DNA of 64,000 nucleotides from Flavobacterium sediminis (GTDB lineage: Bacteria > Bacteroidota > Bacteroidia > Flavobacteriales > Flavobacteriaceae): positions 1,798,001-1,862,000 of the forward strand of contig NZ_CP029463.1 of assembly GCF_003148385.1 (NCBI RefSeq). The letters are read 5' to 3'. A program made the position numbers and the translations under genes. Shown in pieces: positions 17,021-27,051 of this stretch. The notes below the pieces were generated by a model. It searched no databases and was not told where the DNA came from. It saw only the letters and a program-made list of their open reading frames with translations. How positions within the stretch are numbered: position 1 is the first letter of the stretch; every line of letters starts with the position of its first letter.

Positions 17021-17715
17021 ATGAAAAAAATTTTATCTTTAGCGTTGTTTGCAGTTGTTTTGGTTTCCTGTAATCAGGATATCAAGACAAATACTCCTGC
17101 TTTTCAGGCAAAAATTAATGATGCGAACTGGCGTGCTAATGACGCAAGGGTTTCATTAGGAGAAAATAATGGTATTGTAATCACAGCTTTTACGGCGTAT
17201 GAAGAGTTGGTGTTAGAGACATCTTCTACAAACCCGGGACATATGTGTTGGGAACTACTAATCAAAATAATTTTGCGTCGTACTACTTCAATAGCGAAGG
17301 AATAGAAGCGTATTATGATACAGATACGTATTACGGTCCGGCCTATAAAATTGCTTCTATATTAAATGGTGGAGCTGATTATAGTAACACGACAGGAGCT
17401 TTAACGCAAAGTTATACCGGAACAGGATCCGGTATGAAATTATCGATTCAGACTGATGCTACCGGAAAAGTTACTTCTGCTGTAATAGTTGCGAGAGGAG
17501 ACGGTTATAAAGCAGGTGATATAGTTACTATTTTAGGAGGTAATGGCAGTGCCAGAGTAAGAATTCTTAATGTACAGCAAAGTAACGGTGAGATTGTTAT
17601 TGAATCTTTTGAAAACGGAACATTTACCGGAACATTCAAATTGAATGCAGCAAATGAAGATGGAGAAATGATTACTTTCTCAGAAGGGAACTTTTATAAA
17701 GTACCGGTTTATTAA
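17021..17715 (+). pseudogene. Lipoprotein gene (DUF6252-like) with one frameshift
   Basis: The ATG at 17021 opens a lipoprotein signal (KKILSLALFAVVLVSC). The frame runs to about 17238, where TSSTNPG should continue as TYVLGTTNQNNFASYYF in the next frame. One extra G or C in the CCCGGG at 17233-17238 restores a single 231-residue reading frame to 17715. The C-terminal part has FNSEGIEAYYDTD and ends in ITFSEGNFYKVPVY, as in DUF6252-type surface lipoproteins, of unknown function. The break may be a sequencing error, because the other frame breaks in this window share the same signature. Confidence 0.65.
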
Positions 17716-17740
17716 TAACTATTGATATTTTAAAATAGAA

Positions 17741-17767
17741 AGCTGCTTTTTTAGGCAGCTTTTTTTA
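17741..17767 (+). terminator. Terminator after the lipoprotein gene
   Basis: A 6-bp stem AGCTGC/GCAGCT (17741-17746 and 17755-17760) with an 8-base loop is followed by seven T residues. It closes the lipoprotein transcription unit before the efflux operon. Confidence 0.8.
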
Positions 17768-17866
17768 GTTCAATATTTTGTCTGAAATGAATAAAATTTT
17801 GACTTTTTTTACTCGATACTGAATGCTAAAATCATAGAACTTTGTTTAGAATTTAGTAATATTCAA

Positions 17867-19225
17867 ATGTGGTCAGAGAGGCAGGAGTATTCACACTCTA
17901 TTAAAACGTATTCATTAAATACTTTAACATCTATTTTTTTTATCGTATTTGCTGACAGTGCATTAAATGCACAAGAAAAACAAAAGATTTCATTACAGAA
18001 AGCTTTAGAGATAGCAAAAGAGAACAACCTTGTGGTTAAAAAAGGGCTATTACTACAGCTAATAACTGAGGAAGAGATTCGCGAAAAGGAAGAGTTAAGG
18101 CTTCCCGAAGTAGATTTTCATTCTCTTTATTCCCGGATTACCAATTTAACAGAATTCAAAGGAGGTTTCTTAAAAGATAAAGCGGTTACGAGAACTATTC
18201 CTGAAATTTATGACATCAGCAGTTCTTTAAGAATGCCGGTTTATTCAGGGAATAAGATTAACAATCTGGTTAAAAAAGCAAAACAAGAACATGAGATCAG
18301 TAAAATTGTTCTGGAAAAAGCGGAGAATGACGTACAGTTGCAAGTTGTAGCTTCTTATTTGGGTATTTATAAAATGATGGAGCTTCAAAAAATCATTAAT
18401 GAGAACATTGAAGAAGAGCGCGAGCGATTAAAAGAAGTTTCCTCTTTTAAAAAACATGGAACAGTAACAAAGGACGAAGTGTTGCGTGCTGAATTACAGC
18501 TTTCCGAACGGCAGTTAGATTCCATGAACAATGAGAAGAATATTGATATTGTACTACACGATTTAAAAACGATCCTGCAATTTCCGGAAAATACTGAAAT
18601 TACCATTGATACAACCGATTTGTTACAAGAAGATGCTTTTTTAGATTTGGAATACTACCATCAATTGGCTTTGCAAAACGAAGACGTCAGAATTGCAGAA
18701 CAGGAAGTTGAGATTAAAAAGACAGAAGTACAATTAGCTAAAGCCGGATTTTATCCCAATATCAGTTTCTTTGGAAATTATAACTTACGATATCCCAATT
18801 ATATGTTTTTTCCGCCTGATCCGTATTTGTATAGTTTGGGTCAAGTCGGATTTGAAGCTACGTTTAATATTTCGGGATTATATAAAAATAAATCCCGTGT
18901 GCAATTGGCTAAAGCCAAAATGGAAATGCAGGAGAATGAACGAAATAGAGTTAAAGACGAAATGTCGGACAGAGTTTTTAAACAATTTACCGAGTACAAA
19001 GAGATTACTGATAAGTTTAAAGTAACAGATAAAGCAGTTGTTTTAGCAACTGAGAACTATCGAATTGTCAAATTGAAATATTTGAATCAATTAGCTTTGG
19101 TTACAGAAATGGTCGATGCGGATAATGCTTTGATTCAGGCTAAGTTCAATCAGATTGCCACTCGGATCGATGCTGTAATGAAACACTACGAACTACTGCA
19201 TACGACAGGTCAGCTTGCAAAATAA
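17867..19225 (+). CDS. TolC-family outer membrane efflux protein
   Basis: The 452 residues carry an N-terminal export signal ending near NAQEKQ, then two repeated helical hairpins typical of TolC/OEP. These include ISLQKALEIAKENNLVVKKG, AKAGFYPNISFFGNYNLRYP and VETEMVDADNALIQAKFNQ-like text near the end. It would form the outer-membrane exit duct for the adaptor and transporter encoded next (24 and 2 bases apart). The start ATG at 17867 leaves a slightly long, polar N-terminus before the hydrophobic core, so a later start is possible. Confidence 0.88.
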   Translation: MWSERQEYSHSIKTYSLNTLTSIFFIVFADSALNAQEKQKISLQKALEIAKENNLVVKKGLLLQLITEEEIREKEELRLPEVDFHSLYSRITNLTEFKGGFLKDKAVTRTIPEIYDISSSLRMPVYSGNKINNLVKKAKQEHEISKIVLEKAENDVQLQVVASYLGIYKMMELQKIINENIEEERERLKEVSSFKKHGTVTKDEVLRAELQLSERQLDSMNNEKNIDIVLHDLKTILQFPENTEITIDTTDLLQEDAFLDLEYYHQLALQNEDVRIAEQEVEIKKTEVQLAKAGFYPNISFFGNYNLRYPNYMFFPPDPYLYSLGQVGFEATFNISGLYKNKSRVQLAKAKMEMQENERNRVKDEMSDRVFKQFTEYKEITDKFKVTDKAVVLATENYRIVKLKYLNQLALVTEMVDADNALIQAKFNQIATRIDAVMKHYELLHTTGQLAK

Positions 19226-19249
19226 TATTCATTTCCTAATTTTTTCCAA

Positions 19250-20299
19250 ATGAAAATAACAAGATTTTTGTTTTCACATCGTGCGTTCCATCTATTAGTA
19301 ACAGTTTCTGCTACCTTATTAGTGGTAAGCGGAGTGATTTTGGCTGTTTGGTTTTACGTTTTCTATAAGAACCATGAGGAAACCAATGACGCTCAGGTCG
19401 AACAATATGTTACGCCAATTATTGCACGGGTAACCGGCTATATTGAAGATATTCGATACGAAGAAAATCAATTTGTACACAAAGGTGATACACTTATCAT
19501 TATTGATGACAGAGAGTTTAAAGCAAAAGTAGATTTGGCACAAGCTGAAATTGAAAATGCTGAAAAAAATATTAATGTGTTACAAAAAACAGTCGAAATG
19601 ACGGCTAATAATGTTTCGGTTAGAAAATCGCAATTAGCTGCTGCAAAAGCTGAAATGTGGAAGGCTAAACAAGAGTATGATCGTTATTCCGAATTGTATA
19701 AGGAAGAAGCTGCAACCATGCAACAGGTGGAAAAAGTGAAAACCGACTATGATGCAGCAAGATCACATTATAATGAAATTTTAAGCAGTATCAGCGTAGC
19801 GCACTCGAATACGGGTGAAGCTGAGGCTAAAATTCCAACTGCCGTAGCTGTGATTAAAGCTAAAAAAGCTGTCGCTGATAATGCTAATCTCATCTTATCC
19901 TATACTGTAATTACTGCTCCTTATGACGGTTGGGTCGGGCGAAAAGTGTTGCAACCCGGACAATTAGTAAAAGAAGGCCAAGCTTTGGTTTCTATGGTGA
20001 GTCAGGAAAAATGGGTGACGGCCAATTTTAAAGAAACTCAAATCGAATATTTAGCAGTAGGGCAAAAAGTAACTTTAGAAGCTGATGCGATCAGTAGTCA
20101 TGAATTCTCTGGAACAGTTGAATCGCTTTCACCGGCAAGTGGTGCCCGTTTCTCCCTGCTTCCACCGGACAATGCTACAGGGAATTTTGTGAAGATCGAA
20201 CAACGTATTCCGGTTCGTATTCAAATCGATGAAACCGATCCGAAATCAAAACTGCTTAAAGCAGGAATGAATGTTATTGTAGTAGCTAAGCATAACTAA
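19250..20299 (+). CDS. HlyD/EmrA-family membrane fusion protein
   Basis: One N-terminal transmembrane helix (about residues 15-38) is followed by the biotinyl-lipoyl-like half motif NDAQVEQYVTPIIARVTGYI, a long coiled-coil hairpin, and VITAPYDGWVGRKVLQPGQLV. The C-terminal beta barrel holds ANFKETQIEYLAVGQKVTLE. These are the domains of EmrA-type adaptors that link an inner-membrane pump to TolC. It sits between the TolC gene and an EmrB-like gene, 2 bases before the latter. Confidence 0.92.
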   Translation: MKITRFLFSHRAFHLLVTVSATLLVVSGVILAVWFYVFYKNHEETNDAQVEQYVTPIIARVTGYIEDIRYEENQFVHKGDTLIIIDDREFKAKVDLAQAEIENAEKNINVLQKTVEMTANNVSVRKSQLAAAKAEMWKAKQEYDRYSELYKEEAATMQQVEKVKTDYDAARSHYNEILSSISVAHSNTGEAEAKIPTAVAVIKAKKAVADNANLILSYTVITAPYDGWVGRKVLQPGQLVKEGQALVSMVSQEKWVTANFKETQIEYLAVGQKVTLEADAISSHEFSGTVESLSPASGARFSLLPPDNATGNFVKIEQRIPVRIQIDETDPKSKLLKAGMNVIVVAKHN

Positions 20300-20301
20300 A
20301 A

Positions 20302-21885
20302 ATGATACAAGGAAACGTGTTTAAGCCTTGGGTTCCCAATTGGCTTATCATCTTGGTTTTGGTGTTTTGTATGTTGCATTCCATGGTTTTATTGGGAGTG
20401 TATACCTCAAATATTACCTATTCTGCAAGTTTCTTGGATGTTGAAGTAGAAGATTTGCAATTTTCACTTTGTGTAACCTACGGAACTTTTTTGGCTACGA
20501 TCCTCATCGAAAGCCGATTGTTTAAATTCTTTCCGACGAAAAAGTATTTTGTCACGATTTATGGCTTAGCAGCTATTACATTTATACTGTCTGCATATAC
20601 TGATAATTTTTCGTTGTTCATAGTATTGCGAATGGTAGAAGGAGTCCTTATGGCGTTACCTTGGATTCCGTTACGGCAATTGTTGATTACACGTTTTCAA
20701 TCTAAAAATGCAGTTATTCTCGGGTTTACCTTTAATTACGGAACCTTACTTTTGGCCTCGCCTTTTATTATGAATATTGCGGTGTGGTTATTGGAAAACT
20801 ACGATTGGAAATATATGGCATATGGCTCAGCTATGTTCCAAATCATTTGTGTGGGGTTGGTTATGCTGACGTTTAACGAAAATCGTTTTCATAAAAAAAT
20901 TCCACTGTATCAGGTAGATTGGTCCAGTTATATTTTGGTTTTAACCGCTATTTTATCGGGAGCCTTTGTTTTTATTTATGGTGAAAAACTATATTGGTTT
21001 GATTCTATAGCGATTAAAGCAGCAATTGTTGTGGCATTCATAACCGGAGGTTTATTTGTGATCCGGCAGGTAGTACTTAAAAGGCCATGTTTTGATATGG
21101 GAGTGTTTCAATTCGATAATTTAAGGATCGGGTTTTTACTCTTTATCATTTTTTATATTTCAAGAGCAACGCTTAATATTTGCCATAGTACCATGTTTTC
21201 GGTATGGAATTGGGAACCTTCAAGAGTTGCGCACGTACAATATTTAAACGTGATCGGCAACCTGATCGGTATGATTACTGCCGGATTTATTCTGGCTAAA
21301 GGTTTAGCCTCCAGATATGCCTTTATGCTTGGCTTTTTTCTTCTTGCAGTTTACCATTTGTGGTTTACGTTTTTGTTTGTGCCTGATGCTGCTTTAAGAG
21401 ATATAGCTTTGCCTTACACTATACAAGGGATGGCGGTTGGTGTACTTTTTGTACCGTTAGTCTTATTTACAGTTTCTTCCGTTCCGGTTGAATATGCTCC
21501 TTTTTCTGGAACTGTAGGGGTTTCGGGACGATTTTGGGGAAGTACTATCGGTTTTTGTATTATGCAAAATGCACAAGTATTTCTTCAGAAAAAACACTAC
21601 ACGAAACTAAGTCAAAGTGTTCTTTGGGAAAGTCCGGAAACACAAGAACGAATTTCACAATATACCAATAGCTTTATCGCTAAAGGATATGCGACGGATG
21701 ATGCCGGGAAATTGGCTATCAGGCAAGTATTAGATTCGCTTTCTAAACAATCTGTGTTGTTAGGTAATATGGAAATCTTTACCGCTTTGGGTTACGTGTT
21801 ACTGTTATTGACAGTGCTTTTATTGTTCAATAAACATTTGAAACAAACGTTCGATATTTTCAAAAACAGAGTTTGGGGAAGTTAG
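20302..21885 (+). CDS. MFS multidrug exporter, EmrB/DHA2-like
   Basis: This 527-residue protein has about 14 hydrophobic helices, the size and topology of the DHA2 (14-helix) drug:proton antiporters, with RMVEGVLMALPWIPLRQLLI in the place of the usual motif A/C region. It would pump a substrate through the EmrA-like adaptor and TolC. The cargo cannot be read from sequence. It is the last gene of the three-gene efflux operon; about 100 bases separate it from dnaE. Confidence 0.85.
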   Translation: MIQGNVFKPWVPNWLIILVLVFCMLHSMVLLGVYTSNITYSASFLDVEVEDLQFSLCVTYGTFLATILIESRLFKFFPTKKYFVTIYGLAAITFILSAYTDNFSLFIVLRMVEGVLMALPWIPLRQLLITRFQSKNAVILGFTFNYGTLLLASPFIMNIAVWLLENYDWKYMAYGSAMFQIICVGLVMLTFNENRFHKKIPLYQVDWSSYILVLTAILSGAFVFIYGEKLYWFDSIAIKAAIVVAFITGGLFVIRQVVLKRPCFDMGVFQFDNLRIGFLLFIIFYISRATLNICHSTMFSVWNWEPSRVAHVQYLNVIGNLIGMITAGFILAKGLASRYAFMLGFFLLAVYHLWFTFLFVPDAALRDIALPYTIQGMAVGVLFVPLVLFTVSSVPVEYAPFSGTVGVSGRFWGSTIGFCIMQNAQVFLQKKHYTKLSQSVLWESPETQERISQYTNSFIAKGYATDDAGKLAIRQVLDSLSKQSVLLGNMEIFTALGYVLLLLTVLLLFNKHLKQTFDIFKNRVWGS

Positions 21886-21984
21886 CTTGTTAACAACTTA
21901 AATTTATGGTATAGTAAAAAAATAGTATTTTTGAGAATTGCATTTTATTCCGAATTGTAAAGATTAAAATATTCATTTTCAATT

Positions 21985-24900
21985 ATGTATTTAATTTTCG
22001 ATACCGAAACTACCGGATTACCTAAAAGCTATACGGCTCCTATTACTGATACGGATAACTGGCCTCGATGTATTCAGATCGCATGGCAGTTGCACGACGA
22101 AATGGGGCGCTTGGTAGAGCATCAGGATTATTTGGTTCGACCTGATGGATTCAACATTCCGTATGACGCTGAAAGAATTCACGGTATTTCTACCGAATTG
22201 GCGCAAGAACAAGGAATTTCTTTAGTAGAAGCTTTAGAAAAGTTCAATATTGCACTGTCGAAAGCTAAATATGTTGTGGGACAAAACGTGGGTTTCGACG
22301 TTAATGTCATGGGATGTGAGTTCCACAGAATGGAATTTGGGACGGATTTAGCCGATTTACCGGTTTTAGATACGTGTACCGAAACGACCGCCGAGTTACT
22401 AAAATTACCCGGAGGTAGAGGGGGACGTTTTAAGTTGCCAACATTGACCGAGTTACATGAATATTTGTTTGGCGAACCTTTCGCAGAAGCCCATAATGCT
22501 ACAGCCGATGTGGAGGCTACTACTCGCTGTTTCTTGGAATTGTTGAAAAGAGAAATTTTTCCGAAAGAAGAGTTAGACGTTCCGGTAGATTATTACACAC
22601 GATTCCGTGAGCAAAACCCGATGCAGATACAGTTGATTGGCTTAAAACATATCAACTTAAAAAAAGCATCGGATGAGGTAAGAGCCCGTTTGCAAAAACT
22701 TCAGGGTGATGCCGGTAAAGTAATTATTTCAGAAGAAATTCTGGAGCAATTTGAACAGGCTCATTTTGCGCATTTACACAATCATTCACAATTTTCAGTT
22801 TTACAATCTACCATTGGAATTCAGGATTTAGTAAAAGCTGCTTCTAAATTTAATATGCCGGCAGTTGCTATGACCGATCATGGAAACATGATGGGAGCCT
22901 TTCAATTTGTAAGTGCTGTTCTGAATTATAACAAAGGCGTTTTGGCTAAAATTAAAGAAGCCGAAGAAAAAGGAGAAGAATGTGCCGAAATTCCGGTAAA
23001 ACCAATTGTAGGTTGTGAATTTAACATTTGTGAAAATCATTTGGATAAAACCAAAAAAGATTCGGGTTACCAAGTGGTCTTTCTGGCAAAAAATAAAAAA
23101 GGCTACCACAATTTAGCCAAAATGTCCTCCATTGCACATATTGACGGTTTTTATTATGTGCCGAGGATCGATAAAGAAATTGTAAAAAAATACAAAGAAG
23201 ATATCATTGTTTTATCCGGAAATCTAAATGGAGAGATTCCGAATAAAATTTTAAATATCGGTGAAAATCAGGCGGAAGAAGCTTTGATGTGGTGGAAAGA
23301 ACAATTTGGTGAAGATTTCTACGTGGAAGTAATGCGCCACAATCAGGAAGACGAAAATCGTGTAAACGACACATTGATTTCGTTGGCTAAAAAGCACGAT
23401 GTCAAATTGGTAGCAACCAATAATACCTATTACGTTAAAAAAGAAGATGCAAATGCACACGATATTTTGTTGTGTGTAAAAGATGGTGAAAAACAATCAA
23501 CACCTATTGGTCGTGGTCGTGGCTATCGTTTCGGTTTGCCTAATCAGGAATATTATTTCAAATCAGTTGAAGAGATGAAAACGCTCTTTAAAGATTTGCC
23601 TGAAGCCATCATCAATATCGAAGAAATAATAGAGAAAGTAGAAGAATATTCTTTGTATCGCGATGTGTTACTTCCCAAATTTGATATTCCGGAAGAATTT
23701 CAAGTAGCAGAAGATGATGAAGATGGCGGAAAACGAGGCGAAAATAAATATTTAAGACATCTTACGTATGAAGGTGCTAAAAAGCGTTACGGAGTAATTG
23801 ATGAAGAAATTTCGGAACGTTTGGATTTTGAATTAGCGACTATTGAAAAAACCGGATACCCAGGTTATTTCTTGATTGTTCAGGATTTCATTGCCGCAGC
23901 CAGAAACATGGGAGTTTCCGTAGGTCCAGGACGTGGATCAGCAGCAGGATCAGCCGTAGCTTACTGTTTAGGAATTACGAATATCGATCCCATTAAGTAC
24001 GATTTGCTTTTTGAGCGTTTCCTAAATCCGGATCGTGTGTCGATGCCCGATATTGATATCGATTTTGATGACGAAGGAAGAAGCCGTGTTATGGATTATG
24101 TAATTCAAAAATACGGTGCCAATCAGGTAGCGCAGATCATTACCTACGGTAAAATGGCAACTAAATCGGCTATTCGTGATACCGCTCGTGTATTGGATTT
24201 GCCTTTGTATGAGGCAGATAGGATTGCGAAATTGATACCCGGAATGATGCCGAGCAAATGGAATTTGGCTCGATTCCTTTCCGAAAATGAAGAGGATGTA
24301 AAGAAAGCACTGAAGTCGGCTGACGAATTTGAGCGTGTGAAGGAATTGATCGCCATTGCACAGGAAACCGATTTGCAAGCAGAAACGATTCAGCAGGCCA
24401 AAGTCATTGAGGGTTCTATGCGTAACACCGGTATTCACGCTTGTGGAGTGATCATTACGCCAGACGATATTACCAATTTCGTTCCGGTGGCTACAGCAAA
24501 GGATTCTGATCTGTATGTAACGCAGTTTGACAACTCAGTAGCAGAATCGGCCGGATTACTAAAAATGGACTTCTTGGGGTTGAAAACATTAACCCTGATT
24601 AAAGATACAGTCAAATTAGTCAAATACCGACATGGAATAGAATTGGATCCGGAACAGTTCCCGATTGACGATCAAAAGACGTACGAGTTGTTCCAGCGTG
24701 GAGAAACAGTTGGTATTTTCCAATACGAGTCCGCCGGAATGCAAAAATACATGAAAGAGCTGAAACCTACGGTTTTTGCCGATTTGATTGCGATGAACGC
24801 CTTGTATCGTCCGGGACCGTTGGAATATATTCCTTCTTTTATCCGAAGAAAAAACGGAGAAGAACCGATCGTTTACGATTTAGATGCTTGTGAAGAATAT

Positions 24901-26511
24901 TTAGCTGAAACTTATGGAATTACTGTATATCAGGAGCAGGTAATGTTGCTTTCGCAAAAATTAGCCGGTTTCTCAAAAGGTGATGCCGATGTGTTGCGTA
25001 AAGCGATGGGTAAAAAGTTGATCGATGTTCTGGAAAAAATGAAATCCAAATTCATTGAAGGAGCAGTTAAAAACGGACACGCCGAAGATAAGTTGGAGAA
25101 AATTTGGAAAGACTGGACGGCTTTTGCGCAATATGCGTTTAATAAATCGCACTCTACCTGTTATGCTTGGGTGGCTTATCAAACGGCTTATTTAAAAGCG
25201 CATTATCCGGCAGAATATATGGCGGCAGTACTTTCGAATAACATGAACGATATCAAACAGGTTTCGTTCTTTATGGAAGAAAGTAAACGAATGGGCTTAC
25301 AGGTCTTAGGTCCGGATGTGAATGAGTCGTACTATAAGTTTACGGTAAACGAACAAAATGCTGTTCGTTTTGGTATGGGAGCGATAAAAGGTGTGGGAGA
25401 AGGCGCCGTAAATACTATTGTAGAAAACAGAAAAGACGGAAAATACAAATCCATTTTTGATTTAGCCAAGCGAATTGATCTGCGGGCTGCCAATAAAAAA
25501 GCATTTGAGAATTTAGCCTTGGCCGGAGGTTTTGATTGTTTTGAGGATACACATAGGGCGCAATATTTTCATAATGAGGGAGACGGAATCTCTTTCTTAG
25601 AAAAAGCTATGAAATACGGTGCTAAATATCAGGAAAATGAGAATTCCGCTCAGGTGAGTTTGTTTGGTGATGCTTCAGAAGTTCAAATTCCCGAACCGGT
25701 TGTCCCGCCATGTGAAGAGTGGAACACTATGGAAAAACTGGCAAAAGAGAAAGAAGTGGTAGGGATCTTTATTTCGGGGCATCCTTTGGATGATTTTAAA
25801 TATGAGATGCATTATTTCTGCAATACTAAATTAGATGATTTAAGAGAGCTGAATAACCATGTAGGGAAAAATATTTCAGTAGGAGGAATTATAACCAATG
25901 TGGAACACCGTGTGTCTAAAAACGGAAAAGGATGGGCTGTCTTTGTATTAGAGGGGTATGAGGAGAGTTATGAGTTTAAGATTTTCGGAGAAGAGTATTT
26001 AAAATTCAGACATTTTCTAATACAAAACAATTTTACATTCCTTCGCTTCATGGTAAAAGAAGGTTGGATAAATGCAGACGGAAGACGTTCTGACCCGAAG
26101 ATACAGTTTTTAGCTGTTCAGTATTTACAAGATGTACTGACTACATTTGCTAAAAAATTAATCTTACAGTTCAATATTGCCGAATTAAGTGAAAATCTGA
26201 TTCATTCATTACATACTTTGTTCCAAAGAGAAAAAGGAGATCATCAGGTTACGATAGAAGTGATGGAACTGGAGAAAGTAACCAAAGAAGTCATTACACA
26301 GGTAACGGCTGAACTTCCTGAGACTGATGATATAGACGAAAATCTGGATGTAGAAAGTTTAGAGACAGAAATAGAACCTTTGCGTACGGAAGTGGAGGAG
26401 ATCAGAGTGGTAACTAAATTAAGTATGCCAAGCCGGAAAATGAAAGTGAAGATTTCAACGGAATTATTAAGAGAACTGGAAGAGAATCAGATAAACTTCA
26501 AATTGAACTAG
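21985..26511 (+). CDS. dnaE: DNA polymerase III alpha subunit with fused 3'-5' exonuclease
   Basis: The first 200 residues are a DnaQ-type proofreading domain: FDTETTG (D6, E8), then HGISTELA, the ExoII motif QNVGFDVN, and HNATADVEATTRCF (ExoIII). A PHP domain follows with HLHNHSQFSVLQ (about 265). The polymerase core contains PDIDIDFDDEGRSRVMDY with catalytic Asp-691 and Asp-693, then FQYESAGMQKYMKELKP and PGPLEYIP. A C-terminal OB fold ends the protein, at 1508 residues. This is the replicative polymerase with its proofreading nuclease in the same chain. Confidence 0.95.
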   Translation: MYLIFDTETTGLPKSYTAPITDTDNWPRCIQIAWQLHDEMGRLVEHQDYLVRPDGFNIPYDAERIHGISTELAQEQGISLVEALEKFNIALSKAKYVVGQNVGFDVNVMGCEFHRMEFGTDLADLPVLDTCTETTAELLKLPGGRGGRFKLPTLTELHEYLFGEPFAEAHNATADVEATTRCFLELLKREIFPKEELDVPVDYYTRFREQNPMQIQLIGLKHINLKKASDEVRARLQKLQGDAGKVIISEEILEQFEQAHFAHLHNHSQFSVLQSTIGIQDLVKAASKFNMPAVAMTDHGNMMGAFQFVSAVLNYNKGVLAKIKEAEEKGEECAEIPVKPIVGCEFNICENHLDKTKKDSGYQVVFLAKNKKGYHNLAKMSSIAHIDGFYYVPRIDKEIVKKYKEDIIVLSGNLNGEIPNKILNIGENQAEEALMWWKEQFGEDFYVEVMRHNQEDENRVNDTLISLAKKHDVKLVATNNTYYVKKEDANAHDILLCVKDGEKQSTPIGRGRGYRFGLPNQEYYFKSVEEMKTLFKDLPEAIINIEEIIEKVEEYSLYRDVLLPKFDIPEEFQVAEDDEDGGKRGENKYLRHLTYEGAKKRYGVIDEEISERLDFELATIEKTGYPGYFLIVQDFIAAARNMGVSVGPGRGSAAGSAVAYCLGITNIDPIKYDLLFERFLNPDRVSMPDIDIDFDDEGRSRVMDYVIQKYGANQVAQIITYGKMATKSAIRDTARVLDLPLYEADRIAKLIPGMMPSKWNLARFLSENEEDVKKALKSADEFERVKELIAIAQETDLQAETIQQAKVIEGSMRNTGIHACGVIITPDDITNFVPVATAKDSDLYVTQFDNSVAESAGLLKMDFLGLKTLTLIKDTVKLVKYRHGIELDPEQFPIDDQKTYELFQRGETVGIFQYESAGMQKYMKELKPTVFADLIAMNALYRPGPLEYIPSFIRRKNGEEPIVYDLDACEEYLAETYGITVYQEQVMLLSQKLAGFSKGDADVLRKAMGKKLIDVLEKMKSKFIEGAVKNGHAEDKLEKIWKDWTAFAQYAFNKSHSTCYAWVAYQTAYLKAHYPAEYMAAVLSNNMNDIKQVSFFMEESKRMGLQVLGPDVNESYYKFTVNEQNAVRFGMGAIKGVGEGAVNTIVENRKDGKYKSIFDLAKRIDLRAANKKAFENLALAGGFDCFEDTHRAQYFHNEGDGISFLEKAMKYGAKYQENENSAQVSLFGDASEVQIPEPVVPPCEEWNTMEKLAKEKEVVGIFISGHPLDDFKYEMHYFCNTKLDDLRELNNHVGKNISVGGIITNVEHRVSKNGKGWAVFVLEGYEESYEFKIFGEEYLKFRHFLIQNNFTFLRFMVKEGWINADGRRSDPKIQFLAVQYLQDVLTTFAKKLILQFNIAELSENLIHSLHTLFQREKGDHQVTIEVMELEKVTKEVITQVTAELPETDDIDENLDVESLETEIEPLRTEVEEIRVVTKLSMPSRKMKVKISTELLRELEENQINFKLN

Positions 26512-26584
26512 TTAGTATCAATAAAAACTATTTATACATAACCAAAAGTAATTTAAGTTGCATAAGTGTAATAAAATAATTCCT

Positions 26585-26592
26585 TACATTTG
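26585..26592 (+). promoter_or_regulatory. -7 promoter box of trxA
   Basis: TACATTTG at 26585-26592 matches the Bacteroidota -7 consensus TAnnTTTG, 31 bases before the trxA ATG. I see no well-spaced -33 TTTG. Confidence 0.55.
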
Positions 26593-26623
26593 TGCAATAA
26601 AGTAAAACTAAAAAATTAAAGAT

Positions 26624-26941
26624 ATGGCATTAGCAATAACTGATGCTACTTTTGAAGAAGTAGTATTAAAATCAGATAAACCGGTAGTGGTAGATTTTTG
26701 GGCGGCATGGTGTGGTCCTTGTAGAATGGTGGGTCCGGTTATTGACGAAATCTCAACAGAATACGACGGAAAAGCTGTTGTAGGTAAAGTTGATGTAGAT
26801 GCAAACCAAGAATTTGCAGCAAAATACGGAGTACGTAACATTCCTACCGTTTTAGTTTTCCAAAACGGAGAAGTAGTAGGACGTCAAGTAGGAGTAGCTC
26901 CTAAAAAAACATACACAGATGCAATTGATGCATTGTTGTAA
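26624..26941 (+). CDS. trxA: Thioredoxin
   Basis: A 105-residue thioredoxin with the active-site WCGPC (Cys-30 and Cys-33), followed by the cis-proline loop RNIPTVLVF. It reduces cytoplasmic protein disulfides. It forms its own transcription unit, with a -7 box before it and a strong terminator after it. Confidence 0.97.
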   Translation: MALAITDATFEEVVLKSDKPVVVDFWAAWCGPCRMVGPVIDEISTEYDGKAVVGKVDVDANQEFAAKYGVRNIPTVLVFQNGEVVGRQVGVAPKKTYTDAIDALL

Positions 26942-26960
26942 AAACATTATGAAAAAGAAA

Positions 26961-26990
26961 GAAAAGGGCAAACTAATGTTTGCCCTTTTC
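26961..26990 (+). terminator. Terminator after trxA
   Basis: A long 13-bp stem GAAAAGGGCAAAC/GTTTGCCCTTTTC (26961-26973 and 26978-26990) with a TAAT loop is followed by TTTTATT. It is the strongest terminator in this part of the window. Confidence 0.9.
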
Positions 26991-27051
26991 TTTTATTAGC
27001 ATATAGGAGAGGAGCATTTTAAACAAAAGAAAAAACTGTATCTTTGATAAT

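Noticed and set aside
24022..24438. 138-codon open frame on the - strand within dnaE
   Set aside because: It lies fully inside a large conserved coding gene, has no recognisable motif, no start context, and a composition set by the opposite strand.
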